From Puccinia triticina (taxonomy: Eukaryota; Basidiomycota; Pucciniomycetes; Pucciniales; Pucciniaceae), in assembly GCF_026914185.1 (NCBI RefSeq), contig NC_070572.1:3100001-3164000 (forward strand): a DNA stretch of 64,000 nucleotides, written 5' to 3'. The position numbers were made by a program, and so were the translations under genes. Below, one piece after another: positions 43,148 through 55,800 of this stretch. A model generated the notes under the pieces. The model saw only the letters and a program-made list of their open reading frames with translations, was not told the origin of the DNA and ran no database searches. Positions within the stretch are counted from its first letter, which is position 1. Each line of letters opens with the position of its first letter.

Positions 43148-46100
43148 TCAAGAGCCTTCGCTTCTGGAGCAGCCGCGTTTCCTGCGCTTGACCTCGATCT
43201 GGAGCGTGTTATCGCCCTCCTCATCGTCGTCGTCGTCGTCGTCGTCCGGGTCCAGATGCGCGTCGCGGCGAGGCTGGCCGAGGCCGGCGGGGCCATCGAT
43301 CTCGGGCAGCAGCCGCTGCTGGTGATGGTGGTGGTCGAGGATGAGAAGGGGAGTGATGGAGGGGTGTGGGGGGACAGAGGGGAGCGGCTCGGTGGTGGTG
43401 CTGGTGGAGGTGGAGGTGGTGGAGGTGGAGGTGGTGGAGGTGGAGGGACAGGGGTCGAATTGGGGCTGGGACATGTCGCGGGAGATAGAGGAGGAAGAGG
43501 TGGACGACGAGGAGGAGGAAGATTCGTCTTGTTTCGGCTTCCACCCACCTTGTGGTTGCTGTTGCTGTTGTTCCTGTTGATGTTGATGTTGGTGGTGATG
43601 GTGGTGATGGTGGTGGTGTTGATAATGGTGACGGCCACGAGGAGGAGGAGGATGGTGATCGTCGTCGTCGTCAGAGGAATGGTATTCGGTGTGGGAGAGC
43701 TCGACGGAGGCGGGTCTGAACGTGAGCCGGGGCTGGATCCAGGGCGAGGATGAGGAAGAGGGGCCGGGCGGGGCGAGCAACAAGTCGTGGCGAACAGAAG
43801 TGGGCTTCGGGTTCGGAGAGGGGGAGGGGTCGGAGTCCAGGGCGAGGCCCTCGAGGTCGCGCGCAGCTTCGTGGACTGCCGGCGTCGTCTGGGGGCCCTC
43901 TTTCTGCGAAACCATCATCTGCTCCAGCCAGTCGTGTGCCCCGTCTCGCCCGCGCGTTTTGAGTCCATTCTCGTCGGTGGCTGGGAAGGTCCATTGGGTG
44001 CCGTCGTGGAACATCAGCGGCTTTCCGAGGCTCTCCGAGCCGACCTCTTCCTCCTCCTCATCATCCTCATCCTCATCCTCCCCCTCTTGACCGTCACCGA
44101 CTGCTTCCGGGAGCCGGGAGTGGTCGGGGGAGATAGACGGTTCGGGGTCGGAGGAGAAGACTTCAGAGGGCGGACGATGGGCTCTGAGGTGGTCGAAGAA
44201 CTCTTTGGAGCCCGTTGCGGGCAGACGCGAGCAGGGGTCGGCAGAAGGATCGCGGGCTTGGATGGGCGTCCGGTCGAGGTCGTCGGATGTGGACAGGTCG
44301 GTAAGGTGGCTGTTGCGACGATGGGGCGAGCGAGTGAAGCGGCGTCTGACCCGGAAGAGCGCGTCCCTGAACCAAGTGGGCGGAGGGGCAAGCCGGGCCT
44401 GAAATTCAGCCTCGCTGGTGCAGGCGGGCGAGGCCGTGCGGGGCGGGATCAGCGAGGTGCGCGAGAGTGAGGTGAGTGCGTGGAGAGGTGCGGGGGAGCT
44501 GGGCAGCGAGCGCCGATGGTTGTTCTTGTCCACCGGGAACGAGATCGGGTCGAGTAACATGTGCGGATGGTTGGCATGGATGGAGGAGCGGTGGAGCTGG
44601 TTGACTAGCAGGCAGGTGCTTGGGGAGGAGCTGCGGGGGACTGAACGCGTGGAGGAATGGCTCGGGCCATCGTTGGCCTGGGAGGGCGAGCCGGAGCGGG
44701 AAGATACCGAGGAGAGACACGAGTGGGAAGGACCGACCCTGACTGGGGTTTGAGGCCGGCTGGTTGTTCCCGTTCGGCGGTGGGAGGTAGAATAGACTGG
44801 ACTTCCGGGCTGTGGAGGAAGGCCGGTGTGCCGAGAGGATGTGGATTGGAGGATGGTCGGCTTGGGGGTGATGGCCGAGCTCCATCCTGAACAGACGCCA
44901 AAACCGCGCTTGATGGATGCACTCGTGCTCAATGGATATGAAAGAGGCGTGATCGGTGGAGTCTCGGGTCTAGGGTGGCTACTAGGGGGCAGATGGGTTG
45001 TGTCGATTGAGATCTTTTGGCGGACGTGAGAGGTGGATGACAAGGGAGAGTGGCGGGGGTTGATGACTGGGAAAGTGGCTTCGACTTGGGGACTTGGTGA
45101 GCCGCTGGCGCCGCTACTCACACTCTTTGATCTGATCCTTGAGATCTTGTTGGTTGGTCTCTGTAGGCCTAACTTGATGGCCGCTTTTCGGAGGCTCTGC
45201 TTGACGCCAAACAGCGGTTTGTGGGTCGTCAGACTAGCTCGGGGCCGTGAAAAGTTGGCGACTTCTTCCGTCGTCACGTAGACTGCATCACCCCCTACAG
45301 GAGCGGTTTCGTGAACCCAATGTTGAGTGTTGTCGAGGTTGTTGAGGACCCAGGGATGAACCTTGAATGGCAAAGATTGTTAAATATGGCGAGATACTTG
45401 AAGATGTAGATGAGAACTTACCTTGACATCTTCAAGTTTGATCCGTTTGCGTGGATCTTTTTCCAATAGTTTGCCCAACAGGTCGATCAGTTCCCTCGAG
45501 TCCCTCTGTACGGGCCCGTCGAGCGAGCGATTAGCGGGATCGAATTCAAGTGATTGTCGTTCGATGCCCATCGTCTCGGGCACCAAGATAGGTTCGTTCC
45601 AAATGACGTTAAACAGTTCGTACTCATTCGGTGCATTGAACGGGGTTCGTCCGAACAGTAAGCAGTATAGGGTGACGCCGAGTGCCCATATGTCGATGGC
45701 CTTCCCGACAGCAGGCCGTTCGCCTTTAGCAAAGGTCTTGATGGGCAGTGGGAGTGAGATGAGACGGGCTGAGCAGGCCAATGGGATGTTGTGCTTGGGT
45801 GGGGTATTTGGGGAATCGGATGTGCTGGTGCTGGCGGGTTTGTTCAGGGTGGAGCTTCTGCGCTGGGTGAAGTAGTCGACTGCGGTCGCTTCGGGTGGAG
45901 TGATGCCCGGGGTGGCCTCGACGGGGCAGCAGAGTTCGGGAGCCATGAAGGCCGGACTGCCTTCGGTCTTGCGTAAGGCTTTATCGTCTGTTGAGTTGAT
46001 CGTCCGCGGAGACTCGTCGGCGGGCCCATCACTTGGGACTATGCTGGCCGGCAGATTGCAGTTGGATGCCGAGCGCTTGAGGACGCCGGAGATGTGAGAG

Positions 46101-47071
46101 ACCCCGAAATCGGATATCTTGACTGTCTCTCGGTCGGCAGTCCATAGCAGATTAGCAGGCTTGATGTCACGGTGGATGATGCCTTGGTAGTGTACTATCC
46201 GGAACCAAGGATTGATTAGCTGGCGAACAAGAGACGGTCAAGAGAGATGCATACAGTACTCGAGTCCAAGCAGAACTTGTCTGAACGTGTTCCGTGCCTG
46301 CTCGACGGACATCAGGGGAGTGTGGGTGAGGGGGTCTTGCCATAGGACTTGGCCACCCTCCATGAATTCCAAGACTGTTCGTGCGTGTGTTTTTTTTTTA
46401 GGTCAGTAGTTAGCCTAGCAGCCGGAGTGAGTGAGTGAGATTGACTGAACTCATAAAGACTTTCTTGCTCTTGGCATCGTCGATGACCTCCTTCAGCTGG
46501 ACGATATGTTTGTGCCTGAGACGTTTCATGATTGCGATCTCCTTCTTGAGTTTGTCGTCGACATCCTTGAGGAGGGGTACCCGACCGACGGCTGTTGATG
46601 GATGGGGAGAGAGGAACCCGGCGTGATCGCCAGCGGCCAGGACTGGAGCACTATCGGAAAGGTATCCGAGTGCGGATTGGGTGGCGGCGGCTTCCCTCTG
46701 CTGCTGCTGTTGTCGTTGCATCTGTGATCGTCTGAGTGATTTCGGTCCCTTGGGCTCTCTCCGAACGACCTTGATAGCCTGTGTGTGAGAGTGGTATGGA
46801 TTCAGCAATCTAAAGCTGAGGCAGCAGCTAGAGGAATGCTGACCACGGTCTCGTAGTCTTCCTCGGTCCATGTAGATGTCCTTGCGGGGCCCTCGCCATC
46901 CTGGAGTTGGAGGTTTGGTGATGATGATTCGGTGGGGATCGGTGTGAGTTCCTGGGAGTGGTTGAGGATGGATGGATGGTGATGCTGGGGAGGCGAGGTT
47001 CGGATGAGCTTGTCCATGTTTTTGCCGATGTAGACGATTCCATGGACGCCCTATAAATGGATGGATGCGTA

Positions 47072-47103
<32 letters not shown>

Positions 47104-47650
47104 GTGAGTGCTTGGTTCTTTTTTTTTTTTTTTAAAAGTCGAGAGGAGGATGGAGAGAAGGGTTTACCCGACCGAGTTCGTTTCCCTTCATGTATTGGTT
47201 GATGATCAGCCGGCCTGTTCGGGAGTCCCTGGTCTTGAGCAGCTTTGTGGTATGCCTGACGACCTCTGATGGGCTGGCCAGTTCGTTCCAGTGGGGGAGG
47301 GACTGGGATGAGTTCTTGGGGGAGAGGGGGCTGCTGAGACTGTTTGATGAGCTCTGAGAGGTGTCGAAGTGGGACTGCTGGTCGAGGCTGAGATGGTGGT
47401 GGGGTGCTGAGGAGCTCTCCCGGGAGGCTGAGGAGGTGGTGACGGAGAGACAGTGGAGCATTCCGAGCTGCTGTGGTTCTGGTCTGGATCGGAGGTGGTG
47501 CTGCTGTTCATGGGCTATCCGGCTTGCTGGATGGTGGCTGAGGAGCATTTGTGGTTCTGTGATGTTTGATGTTGATGTTGATGTTGATGTTGTTGTTGTT
47601 GTTGCTGTTGATGTTGGTTTGGGTTGTGTTTGCCAGGAGATTGGGTTCAT
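43148..47650 (-). CDS. CaMKK/Sak1/Ssp1-type serine/threonine kinase
   Basis: Probable upstream kinase of SNF1/AMPK. Six exons: 47650-47168, 47050-46844, 46778-46451, 46374-46255, 46194-45422, 45361-43148; all phases agree; 1,374 residues. An in-frame TAA directly precedes the ATG. Kinase motifs: Gly loop [11 protein letters not shown] (about 161-170), AIKVV Lys about 233, helix C EIAIMKRL (about 312), [17 protein letters not shown] (catalytic Asp 389), DFG at 408-410, [10 protein letters not shown] (459-468) and [19 protein letters not shown]. The SPAFMAPE segment is typical of CaMKK relatives. Long inserts split the N-lobe and activation segment. The approximately 740-residue tail (VHPWVL onward) is Ser/Pro-rich with acidic, poly-Asp, poly-His and poly-Gln runs. 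Introns are 47-117 nt. Confidence 0.9.
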
Positions 47651-48096
47651 TTAACTCGAGCGTGTTTCATCTCCAGATCAGCAGCCACCCACACAACCAT
47701 CACCACACCCACCCGCGCCAGCTGCCGATCCAGACCCAGAACATGATCCAGAGCCTGTGTATCCCAAGCAGGCGCTTGGGTTGCCTGGCTGCAGCCTCGC
47801 TAGAGCCACCATCAGCAACTGGTTTTAGTATGGCCGCTCAGAAAGGGCTTAGTCCGAGTATAGTGTAGAAGCAGACTGTTTGGCCGCCGTTACAATGCCC
47901 TCATCGCGAGGGCATCAATCATCAAGGCTTGACACCTTTTTGGACCCGTTGTTGTGTTGTCTTTTTTGAGCGGACCACCCCCGGCCTCCCCCGGCAGATC
48001 TATAAGTGGAAGAAGCCTTGGCATGAATTTTATCTCACCGATAGCTTTTCTCTTTTCTTCTTCTTTTTCTCTATGTATGTTCTTGAAATCTACAGT

Positions 48097-48182
48097 CCCT
48101 GCAGAACCAGATCTGCAGTCAATGGGACAGCATGTCCCCGCAAAAATTAAAGCTTTCTGGCTGCAGATCTGGTTCTGCAGGG
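48097..48182. repeat. CTGCAG inverted repeat
   Basis: CCCTGCAGAACCAGATCTGC at 48097 is matched by its reverse complement ending at 48182; arms of 22 bp, loop of 42 bp. Related words occur near 36110 and 37720. Confidence 0.7.
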
Positions 48183-48580
48183 GGCTGCAGATTGAAGGCA
48201 AGTCCTCCACTGGCTAGTTACAATACTCCAGGATGCAGATTTGTACTGGGTTCCTTTGTAACTAACCACACTAGTGGCCTTCAAATTTTGAATCACAATT
48301 CAAACACCATAGAAAGCAAACCTTGAAACAGGTTTGAGTGAGTAACACCACTGGAAGCTTCCTCAGAGTTCTCAAGTATCCCACATCTCAACTGGTTGGC
48401 AGTTGGGGAATTTCTGATTGCAGAGCCACACTTGTAACTTATAAATTACATACAAACACCAAAAACACAAAACCATCAGTATCTTGCTACAAACACAACA
48501 ATATTGCTACCCTCACTCAAAAATGGAAGACTTCCTGTAGGATCTACGCCCCCCGTACAGACTAAAATTTCACAGATATA

Positions 48581-48637
48581 AACCTTACTGGCTGGTGAAA
48601 AGTGATTGAGATCAAGTTCTCACCAGCCAGTAAGGTT
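48581..48637. repeat. Perfect 18-bp inverted repeat
   Basis: AACCTTACTGGCTGGTGA and its exact complement are separated by 21 bases. It could be a transcript hairpin or MITE remnant. Confidence 0.75.
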
Positions 48638-49892
48638 TAACCTGGCCTGACAGATCTGGCTTTTTAGCCCACGGGAAGTCATCCAATCACATTCTTTCCT
48701 TGTCATCAAACAAACACATCTCAAATCAACCACTCCTATTGTTGGAATTTCATCTCTGACATCCGCGCACGCGTGCATCAATTGGTATACCCGAGTCAAC
48801 CCAGGTGTCCATGTCTCTACTTGAACTTGCCTCTGCCAATTCCCGTCTTCTCCCTTCCTGAAACAACCTACTCCGCCAACCAATTCTTCTCAAAACATCA
48901 ACCATGCACGTTTCAACTCATTGTTTCAATTCAGAACCACAACTTGGCCGCTCAGTCTTCAAGCTTATAAGCAGTCTCTGATCACCAGTTTCTTGGTTCC
49001 TCAGCAGACTCCTTGACCTCGAACCAGCTTTGCTCCTCCAACAACCTTCCACCATTCCTTTCTTCACGCTCCCCATACAAATTTGTGTCTTCCCATCCTT
49101 GCTTCTTTATCTTCTATTGCCCACATCAATCATTGTTCAATCTCATTGCTTCCAACCTGAAATCAAATTGTCCTTCAGCTCAACAGCTCTCATTCTGGTA
49201 GCGCCTACCCAATCTCTTGAATTCATTAATTGGTTATTTCCAATTTGGTGAGAAACAACAACTCCTCAAGACTTCATCAACAACCCAACCTAACCTTTCC
49301 CTGTTTATTCCCCACAGTGTCTACTATTACTCCTTGTTTGATCTGATCTACCTTAGTCTGTCTGTGCTTGTTCCTTCAAAAACTCACTCACATTGTGGTA
49401 TGCTCATCTTCATCTCAAATGTCATTCAAACGGTCTTGTTCTTGTCCTTACAAATTCCAACATCTATTGTTGTTTTAGTCTTGGTTCTAGTTTCAATAAT
49501 TAAACCTGTTTTCTCTCACCTATCACTTGGTTGAAGCTTTCAAAGTTTATCTTGGTTGGTCTAAGTGTCCTATAGTTCCTCTCAAACATCAAGAAGAAGG
49601 GTTTCACAGTGCACAACCAGATTTGAGGCTCTCACTGGGCCCATATAGGTTTGAAACAAAAAAACCCCTGTGGGCATGGAATAATGGCTCCTTGAACAAG
49701 GAAAGAGAAACAACGAAAATTGCTTCAAAATTCCAAACATCTGGGGAACAAGAAACTCAAGAGATTATTTTCACAGATTGTTATTACATCAAGTGAGTCC
49801 AGACCAACAAAAGACATTTTAAATTTTGTTGGGTGGTATGAAATAGATTGAATGCCAGGGCTTTTGTTAGGATATTTCCTCCAAGAAAAAGG

Positions 49893-52800
49893 CTACTTCC
49901 TCTTAGGAGCAAGAGGGGGGGCGGTTTGAATCAGTAGCCTTCCATTTTTACCCGCAACTCCCTTAGCCTTGGCAACAGTCCCAGCCTGTTGGAGTGATTG
50001 GAACAAATCTCAATATCAGTCACCGGAAAAATCCAAAACAATATCAGGCTAGTTTAATTACCTGGCCCTTGCAAGTTTTAACTACACTGGTGAATAGCTG
50101 AAGAAGTGAAGTCTTTGTGCTATTAGGATTAAAGAATGGTGGTTAATATGTTACAGCACCAAGTACTAGGAAAGGTTATATTTTAAACTAAAGAGCTCAC
50201 TCAGTGATAGCTGATCCATCAGTTGAAATGATTTTTGCCTAATTGGAAGTGATGTGCATATTGAAGAAAGTTTCAGATAATATCACACAGATATGGCTCA
50301 ATGTTGAGAAAAATCAAGAAACTGGAAGTTTCATTCCATGAAGTTTAGGTCTTGTCTATTTACATTTACGCTTCTAGGCGGCAAGAGGAGAGATAAGAAA
50401 TCTTCTTTACCTGGAAGCAGGTAGAGGGCCGCTGCTTGTTTTGGTGCGTGCTGTGGTTTGACTTTTGTTCTGCGGTTTTGCAGTCCGTCTTCTACAGTTC
50501 GGGCCGCGAGTCTTTGCTCTTGTTGGCCTAGCTGAGGCACGATGATTGAAACGTGTTGACGGGTTTATCTGTAGTTCAGATTCGTCAACGTCAATCTTTT
50601 GTATCGCTATTGTCCTAGCTTAAGATGGATTGGGCTGCTCACCTCCTTCGGTTCCTTTTTGGTACGAGGCGGTGGCTGCTCCGATCTTGCTTCCGGGCGT
50701 TTTGCCTGTTGAAGCGGGGACTAGCAGTTATCTAACAAAGCAATCTATTTCAGTTGCTCCAATTTTTTCAGATTTACAGTCTCGACCAGCTCTACTTGAC
50801 TACCTCGAAGAACAACTGAAAGCAGGATGAGATAGCTCTAACCGGCGGCCTGATAAGGACCACGGCAACGTATCAAAAATCTTGAAGGCTCTAACTTGAC
50901 CTTGTGGCAGCGAAAAATACACATGAATCTTCGTCTTCGTTACCTTGAATCACTCCTGGAAGGATCTACGTCGGAAAATCCTGATCCCTCCACCATGACG
51001 AAAGCTCTTGATCAAACCTGCAGCAAACTGAGACCGACGCCGGAAAATCCTGATCCCTCAACCAGGAAGAAAGCTCTTCGAACCTGTAGCATACTAATCT
51101 TACTTGGTTGTGGAATCGTTGGACGTCGCACCAGAAACTTGACGGTACTAACTAAGGGTAACACGGCACATTGACCGAAGTAAAAGCTACCTTTGAATCC
51201 ATCGGTCATCTGTAGGAAGCCGCTCCACATCCAGAATACAAACGCTGGACCTTGCATGCTGAGCTCAGACCAGCAAAACGACCTCAAGTCTCTTACCGCA
51301 CAATGGGGTTAGAAAATGAAAGCTCGGAGGGCAATACGGCACGACCACCATTTACGTACAACTTGGTGGCTGGTGTAGCAAGCATGCTGCAGATAAACTT
51401 CGATTCAGAAGCAAACAATCAAATGCTCTATTTCCTGCAATAATTTGAAGAAACGACTCCGGTTCAAATCAGCATCACCATTGGAAGCGGGGCAGCGGAA
51501 CTTACCATAGTAACGCAACAAACACTGATCTTTTCTTTGAATCCGGACAAGCATCTACAACAAGAACGGAAATATTGAAGTCAAAACGGACGTGAAAGGC
51601 CTTCTTAAGGTTGATGTTTTGAATGATCTACTCGGCATCGTTGGCATAACCCATTGGTTGAACCAGGCTCCCCAGTTTCGACACCACCGATCCTCTACCA
51701 CTCAGCAAGGAAGATGATGCAAACGGTGATCTCCAAGTGGAGAGTGAAGATGAAGAAAGGCAAATTTCGGACATCGCTCAGGATCTTCGATTGCGGAGTT
51801 CGTAAGCCAACGATGAAAGGCAGTCTCCATCTGTAGATCAAAAAGCAGCAATTCTGAGTCGTGGCAAACAATATACTCGGACCACAGCGCCGCCGTCGTA
51901 CAATATCAGCAGCTCAACGGATAGTGGAAACCTCGCTCCGGGAAAGAGGACCCATTATGCCTTGCTGGTCAAGATTGAAGCTGACCTCACAGTCGCTCAG
52001 GAAAGCTATGAACAGTTAAGACCAGACTCAGTGGAAAGAAGCTGAAGCAAAAGAAATCAGCAACATGACGATGCACAGAGTTTGAATTTTTCGCCTCTGG
52101 CGAGACTCTGATGAGCCAATGCCGGCCACGTGGGCGTACAGAAGGAAGCTTGGGGCTTTAGACAAACCCACAAGAAAAACTTCGACATCACCTACGCTTC
52201 AACCGTCTAAGTGGCGCCACTGCGGCTCCTGATCTCCTTCGCCGTCTATAATGGTCTTCTTATCCACCAGCTCGCTCACAGAGCGTTTTCAAGGACAGAT
52301 TGCAAATCAACCAGACCCAGCTCATCGAGCAGAAGCGGGTCAAACTCGGACTTGAGAAAGAAAATCCCGCCTCCTGTCCGCTGAACTCTTGTGCACCGCA
52401 GAAGAAAGTCACTTTGCATGAAATCCAAGTGTTTGAGACACTAGATGCTTATTCACGTTGTCGCAATATCCTGAACATCCGGGTACCAATGTATATCAAG
52501 CGGCGGCACAAGTTTTGGATACTTGTCAGGTACTTGACACGGCGGATTGACGATCTTGAAAATGAAGACGACGGGAATGATATTGTAGTCGGCTCCGAAG
52601 TTGGCAGAGAAAGAACTTAATCACCGGTGAAATTTTGGTTGCTGAACCTCTTGTTTCTGCTCCCGAGAAAACTCAAGTCAACGATCAAACGGCGGCTCAA
52701 GTCTTTCGATACTTGTCAGATACTCGGCACGGCGGATTGACAATCTTGAAAATTAAGACGACGGGAATAATATTGTCGTTGATGGCGTTCTGGCCGATAC

Positions 52801-55800
52801 TATTGAGTCACATACCGGCGCGGCCTCCGGAGCTGTCCTTGCTGCGGACTTAGTGAGAGCGCAAACCTAATCATGATGTATATAGTTCAACTTTATTCCA
52901 CCACGTTGTACTCTATTTGTCATTCCCATTTGCAACTACTCACTCCGCACATCTCCTCCCGGCTGTCCGCAGGTATGCGTCCTCACTTCTTTCTCTCATC
53001 TCCCCTTCTAGTGTCTCATTCTCACCTGTTGTGTCCCCAGGTGTGCTTCCACCATCAGTCGTCGTGTCCTTGTTCGTGTAGCTCACGGCACTTCCCGTGT
53101 CATCTCAGGTTGGTATTATATTGTCATGTTTTCATTCATTGGTCATTCCCATTTGCAACTACTCACTCCGCACATCTCCTCCCGGCTGTCCGCAGGTGTG
53201 CTTCCACCATCAGTCGTCGTGTCCTTGTTCGTGTAGCTCACGGCACTTCCCGTGTCATCTCAGGTGTGCTTCCACCATCAGTCGTCGTGTCCTTGTTCGT
53301 GTAGCTCACGGCACTTCCCGTGTCATCTCAGTGCTTGCCTTCCTCGCCCTTTAGATACCAACGTTAACCTTGATGGAGAGGAGCTGAGGGCTCCAAAGTT
53401 GGGAGAGAAAGAACCTAATCGCCGGCGACATTTTGGCTGCTGAACTCCTCGTTTGATGGCGTTCTGGCCGATAACAACGTTAACCTTGATGGAGAGGAGC
53501 TGAGGGCTCCGAAGTTGGGAGAGAAAGAACCTAATCGCCGGCGAAATTTTGGCTGCTGAACCTCTCGTTTCTGCTCCTGAGAAAACTCAAGACCTTGATC
53601 AAAATATCCACCCTGCTTTTAGACAAGAACCGGCGGACACCATCAAACAAAACGATGATAATTCTAGCATGGGTCCCAGGATTGTTGATCGACCCAGCAG
53701 CATGATCACTCTTGTTTTATCTGCTGCTAATATGGGAAATCCATCACGGACGGGAAGCTTCTCAGTCGATGGATGATGGCGTGAAAACGACTCGGAAGTC
53801 TTGTAAACAGCCAACGGCGTCTTTTGTCGACATCCAAAGCGGAATGCAAAGCTTTGTCAGATTCGGGGCGCAACCTGGACCAGTCCGGCGCCACTCATCT
53901 GGCAATTAGCAAAACATCACAGGACAGCATCCGGACAAAATACACGGATACTCAATTGCATTTCGGTATGAAGCTTATCCATCATCTAACCAAACTTGGC
54001 GTCTTTTGTCGACATCCAAAGCGGAATGCAAAGCTTTGTCAGATTCGGGGCGCAACCTGGACTAGTCCGGCTCCACTCATCTGGCAATTAGCAAAACATC
54101 GCAGGACAGCATACGGACAAAATACACGGATACTCAATTGCATTTGGGTATGAAGCTTATCCATCATCTAACCAAACTTCGCTACATCAAAACCACAGCA
54201 AACGCGGCCGACCTCCTGACCAAGGCAATAGGACGATCGGTTATCAGGTTCAGATCAGGGTACTCCAAACTTCAGAGGCTGCTTCTAATCTCGCGACTAG
54301 AAGCATGCGAGGCTGTAGGAATACAGACCAATGACACCAGCAGGAACCATTATGGACACTGCTTGGTTAGACTCAGCTGCGTTGAAAGGCAAGCCCTTCC
54401 GCGGTCCCCAGAACCCAGACCCAGTCGCGTTGAATGGCGAAGCCCTTCCGCGGTCCCCAGAACCCAGACCCAGCCGTGTTGAATGGTAAGCCCTTCCGCG
54501 GTCCCCAGAACCCAGACCCAGCCATGTTGAATGGTAAGCCCTTCCGCGGTCCCAGAACCAAAACCTAACCCAGAGCATAGCTGAGAAAGTATCGCTTCTA
54601 CGTATGCAGAAGCGAGAACTAAAACAGTCAATGCCAAGGAAGAAGGAAGACTAGAACCAGAACCAAGACAACCTCCTAAAGGAAATCAAAGACAGCTCAA
54701 CAAGCAATCACACAGCGACGTTATCGTACGCACAGGACAAATTGAGGAGATTAAGCTGATCAAGCTAATTACTCGTAAGTCCCAGAACAGAGACATAAGT
54801 AGGGAAGAACAGACACAAGATTGAAGGAGCTAACAAGCTCCACAATAGTTGACAGACAACAAGCTGAAGTAGCATTGGCCATATAGGCAACTGCTCAATA
54901 CTACAAGATTCCACAGTCCTATCACTTAAGCTAGAACATCTTGTTCTGCTTTCAGGTAAATTTAGCCTACAAGTTTTAATCTCTTTACTTGTATCTAGTT
55001 AGTTTCTCTCAGCATCTAACAAAGCAATCTATTTCAGTTGCTCCAATTTTTTCAGCTTTATCCTTGTCAGTTATCCGGTAGGGAACTCAAGTACTCACCA
55101 GAGGTGTCTCTCGAGATCCTTTCCAGTAACGACGGTCGGCAGAGGTTATCTGTTTTTTCGACCTTGCTGCTCGTGTGATTGGTACCTGCTTTCATCAATT
55201 CGATGCTATCAGTTTTCCCGGTCTCATGAGCAGCTTGGACTGCGGAGGGAGGTTTGCTTTGCTTGCCTTGCTCCGCAGCTGAGATGGGTCGCGCCATCCT
55301 TCTCACTTTGTGAGTCGAGGGTCGGTCTCCCTGGTCTGCATTCTTACAGCCGTCCGTGCTTCGTGGCGCAAGATGCGAAGCAAGCCGAGAGGCTTGGACT
55401 ACGCCGATTTGATCCAGTGCCCTTCTGATGATTAGGCGACCGGTGGGCTTTGTCAAGAAATATGCCGCATTGTTGGCGGTTTTGACATACAGAAGCTTGA
55501 TGAGCCCGTTGAGAATGAGCTCTCGCACGAAGTGTAGTCGGATGGACATGTGTTTGGTGCGGAATGAGTTTTGAGAGGTTTCGCTCTTGGCCAGGTCGAT
55601 GGCGCCTCTGTTGTCCATGTGCACCTTGATTCCGCTGAGTCCGGGAAAAATCAAAGTTTCATCTGCAAGACTCGCTGTCCACGCTAGGTCCCTCCCGAGG
55701 TCGGAAAAGGCTTTGTATTCTGCCTCCGTTGTCGAGAGAGAGACCGTGGTTTGCTTGGTCGATTTCCAGTTGATCAGGTGTCCTCCGGCCAGCACCACGT

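Larger units (their letters stand above)
47651..49892. other. Intergenic, no gene recognised
   Basis: Upstream region of the kinase (with CT-rich and CACACCC sequence near 47690) and 3' side of the gene ending at 49893. C/T-rich stretches around 48.9-49.4 kb give open frames without domains. Confidence 0.4.
50731..55054 (+). mobile_element. Degenerate antisense copia nested in the outer copia
   Basis: It starts with only the last 40 bases of an LTR (TCTAACAAAGC to CCAATTTTTTCA at 50770), then a half-tRNA-Tyr primer site (GATTTACAGTCTCGACC), broken gag-pol, and a 3' LTR ending in the same CCAATTTTTTCA at 55054. Recognisable pieces: WKEAEAKEISNMTMHRV and WAYRRKLG (RT) near 52025-52160, and an RNase H end (NAADLLTKAIGRSVI) near 54205. 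Many stops and shifts. It has no target duplication: the uninterrupted junction at 59950/59951 is cut cleanly. Confidence 0.75.

Noticed and set aside
43256..44470. Plus-strand frames of 79-227 residues rich in Gly/Arg
   Set aside because: They are antisense shadows of the low-complexity tail of the kinase gene.
49013..49534. Membrane protein from hydrophobic frames of 62-105 residues
   Set aside because: The region is C/T-rich and gives hydrophobic translations in several frames, and no introns or starts fit a gene model.
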